From positions 18,653-82,652 of IMG/VR virus record IMGVR_UViG_3300034092_002634: a stretch of 64,000 nt of DNA. The stretch is one strand, 5' to 3'. Made by a program: the position numbers and the translations under genes. Below are positions 33,432 through 40,510 of the stretch, in pieces. The number at the start of each line of letters is the position of its first letter. Position 1 is the first letter of the stretch. The notes under the pieces are model-generated. The model was not told where the DNA came from. It did not search any database and was given only the letters and a program-made list of their open reading frames with translations. The DNA is from a virus.

Positions 33432-33759
33432 ATTTACATTAGAATGGGTACAGGTGAGTCCTATTGACTCACCTCTCCTTTTTGGATCGACACAACTTGA
33501 GCGGTACAAGCTTATGTACGGTTTTATGCCTCGAAACATTGAGTTGGTTTTCTGGCATCATGATGGCGAGATTCAGAATTTTATTGTTCCACTTGAGGAC
33601 AAGGAAGACTCTTACACAATCGAGCTCAGTGTTACACGGTTTGACGATTATAACCTGCTTATTAGCCGCACTGACACCAAGGATCTGGCATCTGCTCGGG
33701 CCTGTGTCGACTTCTACAAGAAACTCTGCACGCGAGGACTAGACGATGAATTTGAATAG
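33424..33759 (+). CDS. Hypothetical protein
   Basis: The 111-residue product starts at ATG 33424 with AAGGAG nine bases upstream, overlapping the previous stop. It has the same strand pattern and terminal helix (ASARACVDFYKKL) as the preceding small genes. No function can be given. Confidence 0.55.
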   Translation: MNEFTLEWVQVSPIDSPLLFGSTQLERYKLMYGFMPRNIELVFWHHDGEIQNFIVPLEDKEDSYTIELSVTRFDDYNLLISRTDTKDLASARACVDFYKKLCTRGLDDEFE

Positions 33760-33826
33760 ATATGATACAATAAAAGAGCCACACAGTGGCCGCTCGAAAA
33801 TTTTTGAATGGTATAGGAGTTTACGT

Positions 33827-33937
33827 ATGGAGCATCTTGTTGGACTGATTATGAGTGGCGTTTTTATTGTTCTTGTTGTTTCTAGCGCGTGGTACATGCT
33901 CACACTCTCCGAGCGCGGAGAGTCTGTTGATGAGTAA
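33827..33937 (+). CDS. 36-residue single-pass membrane protein
   Basis: ATG 33827 follows TAGGAGTTTACGT. The peptide has one membrane span (about residues 4-24, VGLIMSGVFIVLVVSSAWYM) and a short acidic tail. It overlaps the ATPase gene by eight bases. Similar miniature membrane proteins recur at 36690, 36787, 37224 and 40511. Confidence 0.6.
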   Translation: MEHLVGLIMSGVFIVLVVSSAWYMLTLSERGESVDE

Positions 33938-35324
33938 TGAAGATATTCCAGCATTTTTAGGTATTATGCCACGGTGGGTTGTCTATCAACTTCACACAGC
34001 GGATCACCAGATTGACGACTTGTTCGAGGTTGTTTTGGACTTGGGACGTGTTCCCGAGGCACGCTACCGAAACGCAACAATTCTTTTAGGCGACCGGGAG
34101 GTCACTGACTGGGATCTTGAAGAGTCGGTTAAAATGCTGAAGTTCGGTGAAGACAACCGTGCAGGCCTTCCCCGCATGCTTCACCGCATTTCAGCTATTC
34201 GCAGCCGCTCTGGCAAGATTGTGGGTCTTACGTGTCGATTTGGGCGAGCTATTACCGGTACGATCTCCCTGATTGAGGACTTGGTGGCATCTGGCAAGAG
34301 CGTGCTCATTCTTGGCCGCCCCGGTGTTGGTAAGACAACCATGCTTCGCGAGACCGCCCGTGTGTTGGCCGACGAGATGAAGAAGCGTGTCATTATTGTC
34401 GACACGTCGAACGAAATCGCAGGTGATGGGGATATTGCACATGATGGCATTGGTCGCGCTCGCCGTATGCAGGTGCAGCGCCCAAGCGAACAGCACGCAG
34501 TCATGATTGAGGCAGTGGAAAACCACATGCCTGAGGTTATCATCATTGATGAGATTGGCACTGAACTGGAAGCGCTGGCCTCGCGTACCATTGCTGAACG
34601 CGGTGTTCAACTCATCGGTACGGCTCACGGTCAGTTACTCGAGAACCTCATGGCCAATCCGACGTTGTCGGATCTGGTGGGTGGTATCCAAAGCGTCACT
34701 CTTGGGGACGAGGAAGCTCGTCGTCGGGGCACGCAGAAGACCGTTCTCGAGCGTAAGCAACCACCGACGTTCGATGTCCTTATCGAGATCCGTAGCTGGG
34801 ATGAAGTCCTTGTCTATGACAACGTGGGTGAGGCAGTCGATTCCTTGCTTGCTGGCGAGGCTCCAGAGGGCGAGCAGCGCACAAGGGGTACCGATGGTAC
34901 CATTACGGTAGAACGCGTCGTCTCAGAGGCAGCTGAGGGCCTAGCTGGGCAATCTGCGCAAAGCGTTCGTCGAGCACACAACAAGGCGCCTACCGCGAAA
35001 GGTCAGCGTCAGCGGGGAGACGGTCTTTCCGAGGTTACCAGCTTTCCCAAGATCAAGACTGTACCGGTGACGCAGCGCATCTACGCGTTTGGCTTGAACC
35101 GGAACAAGTTGGAGAAGGCGATTCAAGTGACTGGCGTACCTGCTACAATTGTGCACGACATCGAGGAGGCCACGATGATCTTTACGCTGAAGAGCTATTA
35201 TCGTCAGGGCTCGACTCGGCTTCGCGGGGCACGGCAAAAGAACATTCCGGTGCACGCGTTGCGTTCTCCGAGTGTGAATCAGATTGAACAGTCTCTGCGT
35301 AAGGTATTTCAGATAGAGTACTAA
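33930..35324 (+). CDS. Ycf45 / SpoIIIAA-like AAA ATPase
   Basis: The 464-residue protein has a RecA/AAA-type core with Walker A GRPGVGKTT at about 129-137, Walker B VIIIDEIG at about 203-210, and conserved DTSNEIAGDGD and GTAHG motifs. These match the Ycf45 and SpoIIIAA-related ATPases, known chiefly from Cyanobacteria, plastids and some other bacteria. After a low-complexity linker (about 320-385) the C-terminus has the IPVHALRS motif seen at the end of Ycf45-type proteins. The start at 33930 has GGAGAG upstream. GC content is higher than in the head genes, consistent with acquisition from a host. Confidence 0.82.
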   Translation: MSNEDIPAFLGIMPRWVVYQLHTADHQIDDLFEVVLDLGRVPEARYRNATILLGDREVTDWDLEESVKMLKFGEDNRAGLPRMLHRISAIRSRSGKIVGLTCRFGRAITGTISLIEDLVASGKSVLILGRPGVGKTTMLRETARVLADEMKKRVIIVDTSNEIAGDGDIAHDGIGRARRMQVQRPSEQHAVMIEAVENHMPEVIIIDEIGTELEALASRTIAERGVQLIGTAHGQLLENLMANPTLSDLVGGIQSVTLGDEEARRRGTQKTVLERKQPPTFDVLIEIRSWDEVLVYDNVGEAVDSLLAGEAPEGEQRTRGTDGTITVERVVSEAAEGLAGQSAQSVRRAHNKAPTAKGQRQRGDGLSEVTSFPKIKTVPVTQRIYAFGLNRNKLEKAIQVTGVPATIVHDIEEATMIFTLKSYYRQGSTRLRGARQKNIPVHALRSPSVNQIEQSLRKVFQIEY

Positions 35325-35335
35325 GGAGAATAGCT

Positions 35336-35653
35336 ATGTATGTAAACAAAGTAGCGGAATCAGTCGAACTGTTTGAACGGGTGCAGCATGCGGTCCAGAA
35401 TCCGCGTTCGACGACGATTGTGATGTCGAAGCCGGTGTACATGTCTACCTTGGTGTACCCACTGTACAATTATGCAACTGTGCACGTGGGTACACTCCTT
35501 CAGATTTACATACATAGCATTCGCCGGGCTGAGAAGGTGTATTTTGGCCTGATCAGTTTTGAGGATGTTGACCTCTTGCTGTTCAAGGCACTGAAGGTAT
35601 ACAATCGCGCAGAACTTGTGGAGCGTGAAACTCGTTCTACGCTCCACAAATAG
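35336..35653 (+). CDS. Hypothetical protein
   Basis: A 105-residue protein with AAGGAGAATAGCT before ATG, 11 bases after the ATPase stop. Mixed helix and strand with several Tyr and Val, no Cys. Its C-terminal coding end (CTCGTTCTACGCTCC) and the following leader contain related CGCTCC(A/G)CAAATA elements. Unrecognised. Confidence 0.55.
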   Translation: MYVNKVAESVELFERVQHAVQNPRSTTIVMSKPVYMSTLVYPLYNYATVHVGTLLQIYIHSIRRAEKVYFGLISFEDVDLLLFKALKVYNRAELVERETRSTLHK

Positions 35654-35697
35654 CGTAGAGTAAATCTCACGCTCCGCAAATAATAGGAGACTGTAAA

Positions 35698-36327
35698 ATG
35701 GCAACACTTAACGCGAACTTACCTTACGTAGACGCCTACATCCGTAAGGAATACACGGGGCATACGGAGCACCTCAGTGGGTACATCTTTGGGGTAAAGT
35801 CGTGGCTTAACCGCCCGATGCACTTCCACTTCCTGTCGTCGATCGGGGCGATTTTTTGGAACATGCCAATTTCCGCGTTTGTGCACGACTTGGAATTTGA
35901 TAAACTGTCGGACGTCGAGCAGACACGGCTATCGTTGCTGCAGACATGGGATTGCCAGTCAAACCACATCGCCGTGACGGTGTTTGCATTCTTGCAGAAT
36001 CGTCGTGTCGATGTGCACTGCCGGGACGATGTTTGGCGAAGTGGTATATATCAGTTCACCATTGACGACTATGATGGTGATCTTAACGAGACGCCTCTCG
36101 GGTATGCCAATCACCAGGATAGTAAGTGCTACCAGTTTATTCGCCTGGATGATGGCAACTTTGGCATTCATCCGAACAACTTGTTACGCTGGCACAACCC
36201 TGACTTCATCGTACCGTATGATAAGAACAACAAGCCTCGGCTTCACGTCTACAGCGAGGAGATGTCGAGTGAGGACATCGATCGCACCTATGGCAACAGT
36301 CCGTATTACTTCTACAGCGCCGAGTAA
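35698..36327 (+). CDS. Hypothetical protein
   Basis: This 209-residue protein is among the longer unknowns of the cluster. It is rich in His, Asp, Tyr and Phe, and contains HFHFLSS and a C-terminal YFYSAE. The sequence suggests a compact alpha/beta protein but no motif for catalysis is clear. AATAGGAGACTGTAAA precedes the ATG. It is followed nine bases later by the next gene. Confidence 0.55.
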   Translation: MATLNANLPYVDAYIRKEYTGHTEHLSGYIFGVKSWLNRPMHFHFLSSIGAIFWNMPISAFVHDLEFDKLSDVEQTRLSLLQTWDCQSNHIAVTVFAFLQNRRVDVHCRDDVWRSGIYQFTIDDYDGDLNETPLGYANHQDSKCYQFIRLDDGNFGIHPNNLLRWHNPDFIVPYDKNNKPRLHVYSEEMSSEDIDRTYGNSPYYFYSAE

Positions 36328-36336
36328 GGAGAAAGT

Positions 36337-36690
36337 ATGAACACGAACGCACGAACAGAATTCTTGGAGCACGTTGGCAACCGCATCGTGGTCGCCGCCC
36401 GCATGGCACCGACTGACTATGGTATAGAAAGCGACCGCATCGATTTGCAGGAGAAAGTCTATCTTAAGTTTGGTCTTTACCTCCCCGGTGTCGAGGGGCA
36501 AACCGAGTACGAGGAGTTTCTCAGCAAGCTGGAATTCCTCTATTACAACGGGTACGGCCTGCAGTACATGGACGGTGTGATTTGGTACGAGGATGGCAGT
36601 TGGTCGGACCGCGACGAGTACGATGGCGCTGAGTGGTGGGTGCACCGTTCGCGGCCACGCATCCCCGATGAGTGTATGAAGGATCTGTGA
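36337..36690 (+). CDS. Hypothetical protein
   Basis: A 117-residue acidic protein rich in Tyr and Trp (IWYEDGSWSDRDEYDGAEWW). The next mini-gene starts within its stop codon. AAGGAGAAAGT precedes the start. Not recognised. Confidence 0.55.
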   Translation: MNTNARTEFLEHVGNRIVVAARMAPTDYGIESDRIDLQEKVYLKFGLYLPGVEGQTEYEEFLSKLEFLYYNGYGLQYMDGVIWYEDGSWSDRDEYDGAEWWVHRSRPRIPDECMKDL

Positions 36691-36782
36691 TGAGTAAGAT
36701 CGCTATGGCTCTCTTGTGTGCTGTTCTCCTGTCGCTGGCGTTGCGTTTGCTTTATTATGTATTTGACTGGAGGTGGTATTAA
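36690..36782 (+). CDS. 30-residue membrane peptide
   Basis: ATG overlaps the previous stop (TGATG). The product is one hydrophobic helix (KIAMALLCAVLLSLALRLLY) with a basic and aromatic C-terminus. The GGAGGTGG near its end serves the next mini-gene. Confidence 0.5.
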   Translation: MSKIAMALLCAVLLSLALRLLYYVFDWRWY

Positions 36783-36786
36783 TGAT

Positions 36787-36879
36787 ATGGATAATCTCAT
36801 TATTGCTGTGTTCTTCGGTGTATTACTGGCGTTCGTAGGGCTGATGTGTTACTTCGCACTCGGATGGTCTTGGTTTTAA
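36787..36879 (+). CDS. 30-residue membrane peptide
   Basis: ATG 36787 lies about ten bases after GGAGGTGG. The product is a single hydrophobic span (LIIAVFFGVLLAFVGLMCYF). It directly follows another peptide of the same size, and the pair could act together in the membrane. Confidence 0.5.
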   Translation: MDNLIIAVFFGVLLAFVGLMCYFALGWSWF

Positions 36880-36891
36880 CGAGATCGAGGC

Positions 36892-36920
36892 TTGCATTTT
36901 GTTTTGAGTTGGTGTAGACT
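36892..36920 (+). promoter_or_regulatory. Sigma70-like promoter before a terminator (small RNA promoter)
   Basis: TTGCAT and TAGACT are separated by 17 bases. The first downstream element is not a gene but a strong terminator ending near 37015, so the predicted product is a short RNA. Confidence 0.5.
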
Positions 36921-36926
36921 ACGTAT

Positions 36927-37015
36927 GTGCTACTAAGCATGTGTTGTTTCCCAGACGACACCACCTGGGACCCCCTCACGTTACGGCAGAACACGTGAGG
37001 GGTTCTTTTTTTTTT
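36927..37015 (+). ncRNA. Candidate small RNA of about 90 nt
   Basis: The segment lies between a promoter-like pair and a strong terminator and has no open frame. It can form two hairpins: TCCCAG at 36949 with CTGGGA at 36965, and the terminator stem. A third weak stem lies near its 5' end. This has the shape of a stand-alone regulatory RNA. Confidence 0.5.
36972..37015 (+). terminator. Strong rho-independent terminator
   Basis: A 10-bp stem (CCCCTCACGT with ACGTGAGGGG, 11-base loop) is followed after three bases by ten Ts. It separates the first part of the cluster from the ribozyme and pseudoknot part. Confidence 0.9.
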
Positions 37016-37063
37016 ATTTTTTTTCTGGCGTCTGCTGGCACTCTGGGGCTTTCTAGGGAGCAT

Positions 37064-37078
37064 TGAACATTATGTTCA
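37064..37078. promoter_or_regulatory. 15-bp palindrome, operator candidate
   Basis: TGAACAT-T-ATGTTCA is a perfect 7-1-7 palindrome between the terminator and the next gene. Its GAAC/GTTC halves recall LexA boxes of Gram-positive bacteria, but the spacing is five rather than four. The 37016-37223 stretch holds no other convincing feature. An open frame through it overlaps the leader and the next gene and is not credible. Confidence 0.4.
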
Positions 37079-37223
37079 GTTGTCGAAACGGGTTGATGCT
37101 TTTTGAAATTTTTCAGTATGACAAAGGTATGGAAGGTGTAGGTATGTATAGGGTTTTTGACTACCTACCATCTACTGCTTGTGTAAGTAGTAGTAATCAA
37201 CTGTCTTTGAAAGGACAAACATC

Positions 37224-37388
37224 ATGTCGAGCATCATCATCATCACCGTCGTCGTCATCGTCGTCACCATCGTCGTTATCATCGCTATCCCTCAGTTGAT
37301 CATGAAGGGTGCAAAGACGTCTCATGAGCTGTGGGTTGAGCGCAACAACGAGGCAATCGCTCAGAACAATGCAGCGCGCCGCAAGTAA
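37224..37388 (+). CDS. 54-residue membrane protein
   Basis: ATG 37224 follows TTTGAAAGGACAAACATC. The first 25 residues are a run of Ile and Val (a single membrane span, IIIITVVVIVVTIVVIIAIP), followed by a charged C-terminus. The same leader TTTGAAAGGACAAA is used before 37499 and 38479, which also encode membrane-anchored proteins. Confidence 0.65.
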   Translation: MSSIIIITVVVIVVTIVVIIAIPQLIMKGAKTSHELWVERNNEAIAQNNAARRK

Positions 37389-37390
37389 CC

Positions 37391-37456
37391 ACAGCGAAAC
37401 AATCTACTCAGTAATGAGTAGGTTGTATGCAGTTTATAACTGCACTGACGAGCTGT
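37391..37456 (+). ncRNA. Type II hammerhead ribozyme (copy A)
   Basis: The order fits a type II hammerhead opened at stem II. Stem II strand ACAGC (37391) is followed by GAAA (37396). Stem III is a 10-bp hairpin (37400-37425) closed by the A-U pair, with a GUA cleavage triplet ending at 37427. Stem I is TGCAG/CTGCA (37428-37444). The core CTGACGA (37445) is followed by GCTGT, which pairs exactly with ACAGC. All invariant core bases are present. Predicted cleavage is after A37427. It lies two bases after the 54-residue gene and about 40 bases before the next. Confidence 0.93.
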
Positions 37457-37498
37457 TCGTTAGTAATCAGTATTGTCTCTTTGAAAGGACAAACAACC

Positions 37499-37981
37499 AT
37501 GTTCGCAGTCATCATCACCGTCTTCGCAGTCATCGTCGCCATCCGCATCATCAGCAGCATCACCGTCGAGATCACCACCCACCAGTACGATGTCGAGTGT
37601 GAGTGTGTCAAGTGTCAGCAGACCAGCAAGGAGATTCGCAACATGAGTAAGTTGAACGTCAAGTCCATCGAGGAATACGCAGCCATCTACGCTCAATGGG
37701 TATCAGTCGACACCTCAGTCGAAGAGTACTCGGCAGCTGCAGTTGACGTCATCATCACCACAACCGGCACTTGGAAGATGACTTACGTCGTCAACAAGTC
37801 GGTTAAGTTCACTGGCCGCACGTCATACACCGGCAAGACTTCGGGTTGGTTGTTCGAAAACGTCAACACCGGTGCAAGCGACATGTACCTCCAGATCAGT
37901 GGTAAGTCCTCCGCATGGGAAGCTCGCAACTGGTTCGGTAACGGTAACTTCGCTGTCAACACCAAGGTCGCTGTCAAGTAA
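37499..37981 (+). CDS. Membrane-anchored protein with CECxxC motif
   Basis: ATG 37499 follows TTTGAAAGGACAAACAACC and is preferred over an upstream ATG inside the ribozyme. The 160-residue product has an N-terminal membrane span (residues 1-24), then YDVECECVKCQ near 32-42. This Cys motif recurs in proteins at 40180 and 41172. A C-terminal strand-rich domain (about 75-160) has Ser, Thr and Gly. The Cys motif may bind metal. Function unknown. Confidence 0.6.
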   Translation: MFAVIITVFAVIVAIRIISSITVEITTHQYDVECECVKCQQTSKEIRNMSKLNVKSIEEYAAIYAQWVSVDTSVEEYSAAAVDVIITTTGTWKMTYVVNKSVKFTGRTSYTGKTSGWLFENVNTGASDMYLQISGKSSAWEARNWFGNGNFAVNTKVAVK

Positions 37982-37990
37982 CTAACCAAC

Positions 37991-38020
37991 TAGCAACGCT
38001 CACCTGCTACAGGATGTGAG
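37991..38020 (+). promoter_or_regulatory. RNA pseudoknot, class C, copy 1
   Basis: Stem 1 is TAGCA (37991) with TGCTA (38005). Stem 2 is CTCAC (37999) with GTGAG (38016), crossing stem 1. A GCCC-aataa-GGGC hairpin follows at 38034-38046 before the ribosome binding site of the next gene. Confidence 0.7.
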
Positions 38021-38063
38021 AATTATCAACATTGCCCAATAAGGGCTAGAGAGAGTGACTACA

Positions 38064-38378
38064 ATGGAGAACATGCTCAACATCACCGCAATCGCCGCCA
38101 ACGACTGGAACGTCTGGACCTGTGCTCACTGTGAGTCGTGCAACTTCGGTGACACGAAGGTCTGCATCGTGTGTGACATGGGCCGCTGGACCAGCTGTGA
38201 CATCGAGTGCGAGCACAACCGGCCAGCACCTGCTTCGGTAGCGGTATACGTCAACTTGGATGAGGTTGTCCAGGTGCCGTTGCCATACACCAACATCCAT
38301 CAGGTGCCTGCTAATTACAAGGAACTGATGGACATGGAGCGCGAAGGTGCTCTGCAGTTGGAAATGCGCTTGTCGTAG
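38064..38378 (+). CDS. Zinc-finger-like small protein
   Basis: The 104-residue protein starts at ATG 38064 after GAGAGAGTGACTACA. It holds a zinc-ribbon pattern (WTCAHCESCNFGDTKVC then IVCDMG), similar in form to RanBP2-type or double-CxxC fingers, followed by CDIECEHN, which echoes the YDVECEC motif of neighbours. The C-terminal half is helical. Probably binds RNA, DNA or protein through zinc; target unknown. Confidence 0.6.
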   Translation: MENMLNITAIAANDWNVWTCAHCESCNFGDTKVCIVCDMGRWTSCDIECEHNRPAPASVAVYVNLDEVVQVPLPYTNIHQVPANYKELMDMEREGALQLEMRLS

Positions 38379-38388
38379 TCTTGTTCAC

Positions 38389-38420
38389 CTGCAACGCTCA
38401 CCTGCAGTAATGGATGTGAG
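38389..38420 (+). promoter_or_regulatory. RNA pseudoknot, class C, copy 2
   Basis: Stem 1 is CTGCA (38389) with TGCAG (38403). Stem 2 is CTCAC (38397) with GTGAG (38416). Compared with copy 1, stem 1 has changed on both sides and still pairs. The leader then runs to TTTGAAAGGACAAAA before the next gene. Confidence 0.7.
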
Positions 38421-38478
38421 ATGTCCGTATGTCCGTATGTGTGTTTATTATTATGTTCTTTGAAAGGACAAAACTACC

Positions 38479-38844
38479 ATGAAGTCAGTCATCAACGCAG
38501 TCATCGGCATGTTCGTGTTGGTCGTCAGCCACTTGGTCATCTACTTCGTTCGCAACCTGAAGATGGGCTTCATCTTCGGCGTCGTCATGCTCACCTTGCT
38601 TGGCTTGGGCATCAGCGGCGAATTGCCTTCTATCGACATTGTCACCGCTAAGTGGGTAGGCATTCTGACCGTTGGGTACGCAGCTGTCGTTGCTGTATTC
38701 GGTGTGTTCGTAACCGCTTACGAGATTCGTAAGTACATGGCCAAGGAAGCAAAGGGCCAAGACACCTGGATTGAGCGGATTAACCTTCTTAAGGTTGTCT
38801 ACAATGTTCCAGGATACAGCTTCCGCAACAACATCACCAAGTAG
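38479..38844 (+). CDS. Three-span membrane protein
   Basis: A 121-residue protein with likely membrane segments at about residues 5-25, 29-47 and 60-82, then a charged C-terminal tail. It has a Shine-Dalgarno in TTTGAAAGGACAAAA. Unrecognised. Its leader sequence groups it with the membrane-anchored genes at 37224 and 37499. Confidence 0.6.
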   Translation: MKSVINAVIGMFVLVVSHLVIYFVRNLKMGFIFGVVMLTLLGLGISGELPSIDIVTAKWVGILTVGYAAVVAVFGVFVTAYEIRKYMAKEAKGQDTWIERINLLKVVYNVPGYSFRNNITK

Positions 38845-38849
38845 TCAAC

Positions 38850-38913
38850 ACCGGAGTGGGCGGCAACCGGTCAACTTGCCCACCATTGGAGAAGTGATGC
38901 ATCTCCAGCATAG
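38850..38913 (+). promoter_or_regulatory. RNA pseudoknot, class A, copy 1, with 3' hairpin
   Basis: Stem 1 is ACCGG (38850) with CCGGT (38867). Stem 2 is GTGGGC (38856) with GCCCAC (38878). Then CATT and a third hairpin, TGGAG with CTCCA, ending in GCATAG. It lies between two genes on the same strand. Confidence 0.75.
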
Positions 38914-38955
38914 ATCAGCATCCTTGCTGCGTTTGCAGCTAGAGGGGTATTACCA

Positions 38956-39138
38956 ATGGGTAAGTACTATCGGTCCTCGGTGGTTGTTCGTTGGTTGGTG
39001 CACAGTCTGAGCGATTGTGCTATGAGACTGATGCCAATTGGTTTGTCTGATGTCGAGGACGGTAGTCTTCGGTGGAAAGCAGCCAACTGGCTGATGCGCA
39101 AGACTAGCGACTGGGCTGTCGCGCTTAAGAAGGTCTAG
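38956..39138 (+). CDS. 60-residue hypothetical protein
   Basis: Starts at ATG 38956 after AGAGGGGTATTACCA. Basic, with helix-forming segments (WLVHSLSDCAMRLMP, KAANWLMRKTSDWAVALKK). Its opening MGKYY matches MGKKY of the gene at 39281, and both have the same kind of pseudoknot leader, so they may be linked by duplication of leader plus start. Confidence 0.5.
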   Translation: MGKYYRSSVVVRWLVHSLSDCAMRLMPIGLSDVEDGSLRWKAANWLMRKTSDWAVALKKV

Positions 39139-39143
39139 TCCAC

Positions 39144-39212
39144 CGTGGAGTAAGCGGATAACCACGTTAAAAACTTGCTTACCATTGGAGAAGTAATGCA
39201 ACTCCAGCATAG
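39144..39212 (+). promoter_or_regulatory. RNA pseudoknot, class A, copy 2, with 3' hairpin
   Basis: Stem 1 is CGTGG (39144) with CCACG (39162). Stem 2 is GTAAGC (39150) with GCTTAC (39177). CATT and TGGAG/CTCCA plus GCATAG follow as in copy 1. Both stems differ from copy 1 by paired changes. Confidence 0.8.
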
Positions 39213-39280
39213 CACTGCATTCTCGGATGACAATCATCTGAGCTATAGCTGCCATTGCAGCTAGAAAGGTACGCCTTACC

Positions 39281-39763
39281 ATGGGTAAGAAGTACAACAC
39301 GTCCGCAGTCACCGTTCGTCCGATTGCCACCGGGGAGCTTGCCTTCCTGGTCGAGGCATGGGAGGGCATCAAGCCTTCCCGCAAAGCCGCGGTGACGGTG
39401 CGGATTGCTCGGGAGACCGAGCGTCCGGCCAACTGGCGGCCAAAGACCGACAAGATCGGTCGCCGTCCTCGGATTGAGGCGGTGGTGGCTGAGCGAGAAG
39501 TGGAGGAAGGGCCGCACGAGTGCGACTTCTCGATCAGCCGGTGGGAGGATGTCATCTACCACCATAGCGGGTGGATTGACGTAACTATCGCACGGTGTGA
39601 GTGCGGTAGTTACAACATCACTCCGGAAGACCCGGAGATCCACATCTCCGAAGACGACCACGCTCACCAAGTGTGGATTATTAAAAAGTATAGGTGTAAT
39701 CCTGTGGCGTACGTTTCCGAGTCGTACGAGGGCAGTTCGCCCTTCAAGAAGCTCGACCGGTAG
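39281..39763 (+). CDS. Hypothetical protein with possible metal site
   Basis: A 160-residue protein. The first half is basic and helical. The second half has HECDFS near 84, a CECGS at about 106 and HISEDDHAHQ at about 123, so several Cys and His that could bind a metal. The start follows AGAAAGGTACGCCTTACC. No family recognised. Confidence 0.55.
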   Translation: MGKKYNTSAVTVRPIATGELAFLVEAWEGIKPSRKAAVTVRIARETERPANWRPKTDKIGRRPRIEAVVAEREVEEGPHECDFSISRWEDVIYHHSGWIDVTIARCECGSYNITPEDPEIHISEDDHAHQVWIIKKYRCNPVAYVSESYEGSSPFKKLDR

Positions 39764-39767
39764 TCAC

Positions 39768-39840
39768 ACGTGGAGTCAACGGATAACCACGTTAAAAACT
39801 TGTTGACCATTGTATATACATAATTCTGTGTATATACTAG
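39768..39840 (+). promoter_or_regulatory. RNA pseudoknot, class A, copy 3, with 3' hairpin
   Basis: Stem 1 is ACGTGG (39768) with CCACGT (39787). Stem 2 is GTCAAC (39775) with GTTGAC (39802). After CATT a 9-bp hairpin GTATATACA/TGTATATAC ends in TAG, then GCTCtcgaaaGGAGC carries the ribosome binding site. Confidence 0.82.
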
Positions 39841-39860
39841 CTCTCGAAAGGAGCACGGCT

Positions 39861-40085
39861 ATGGAATTCCTTGAGGTATTAGTTCGCGGTAAGACGGTCA
39901 AAGATGTCAGCGTCGAGCAGATCGCGCGCAACATCTACGAAGTCACGGTGGGCCATGGCGGCGGGGAAGAGGGCCCCGACGGTGAATGGCGTGGCTACGT
40001 AATCGGTCGTAGCCAAATTATCATCGCCAGTAGCATGTACGATGCGTGCTACAAGGCGCATCACTTAGCCAAGATAATTGGCTAA
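39861..40085 (+). CDS. 74-residue hypothetical protein
   Basis: ATG 39861 follows CGAAAGGAGCACGGCT, fixing the start downstream of the pseudoknot. A small alpha/beta protein with a flexible Gly-rich turn (VGHGGGEEGPDGEW) and a C-terminal helix containing YDACYKAHHLAK. Unrecognised. Confidence 0.55.
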   Translation: MEFLEVLVRGKTVKDVSVEQIARNIYEVTVGHGGGEEGPDGEWRGYVIGRSQIIIASSMYDACYKAHHLAKIIG

Positions 40086-40091
40086 GTGTGT

Positions 40092-40160
40092 TGCAGAGTG
40101 GGCGGTAACTGCATAACTTGCCCACCATTGCATACAGTATAATTCGGTATTGTATGCTAG
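40092..40160 (+). promoter_or_regulatory. RNA pseudoknot, class A, copy 4, with 3' hairpin
   Basis: Stem 1 is TGCAG (40092) with CTGCA (40109). Stem 2 is GTGGGC (40098) with GCCCAC (40120). CATT then hairpin GCATACA/TGTATGC ending in TAG. The following GCTCtcgaaaGGAGC holds the binding site. Confidence 0.82.
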
Positions 40161-40179
40161 CTCTCGAAAGGAGCATATC

Positions 40180-40461
40180 ATGCATAAGTATGATGTAGAG
40201 TGTGAGTGTGTAGTGTGTGTGGCGTGGACCGACCGGATCGGGCATAAGTTGGAAACTGTGGCAACATACGTTGACAACAGTGGACACGATTACGACATTG
40301 AGTGCGAATGCACTGAGTGTCAGAAGATCACGGTGGCCGAGCGCGAAATCCAGATGTATGTCCTGGGGGAACCAATCTCTGTCCCGGTTACGATCAATCC
40401 AGAGGTTCAGGAATTCGCTGACAAGAAGTTGTCGGATAGTATTCGGTTCGATCAGCACTAA
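40180..40461 (+). CDS. Protein with two CECxxC motifs
   Basis: From ATG 40180 the 93-residue protein opens HKYDVECECVVC and repeats YDIECECTECQK near residues 44-55. It is therefore an internal duplication of the Cys motif also found at 37499 and 41172. Six closely placed Cys suggest metal binding or a redox site. C-terminal half unknown. Confidence 0.6.
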   Translation: MHKYDVECECVVCVAWTDRIGHKLETVATYVDNSGHDYDIECECTECQKITVAEREIQMYVLGEPISVPVTINPEVQEFADKKLSDSIRFDQH

Positions 40462-40470
40462 TCAGCACTA

Positions 40471-40501
40471 GAGCTCTCGGCAAAGCTCGTTAAACACCGA
40501 G
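40471..40501 (+). promoter_or_regulatory. RNA pseudoknot, class B, copy 1
   Basis: Stem 1 is GAGCT (40471) with AGCTC (40484). Stem 2 is CTCGG (40476) with CCGAG (40497). The linker GTTAAACA is shared with other class B copies. The next ATG is nine bases downstream. Confidence 0.75.
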
Positions 40502-40510
40502 TAGAAGGGA

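Noticed and set aside
37064-37078. LexA (SOS) box
   Set aside because: The GAAC and GTTC halves are five bases apart instead of four and no SOS gene follows, so I keep it only as a generic operator candidate.
37063-37299. 78-codon open frame starting at 37063
   Set aside because: It covers the palindrome, the leader and part of the 54-residue membrane gene in another frame, and its C-terminus is a Ser run caused by the ATC/GTC repeats of the real gene.
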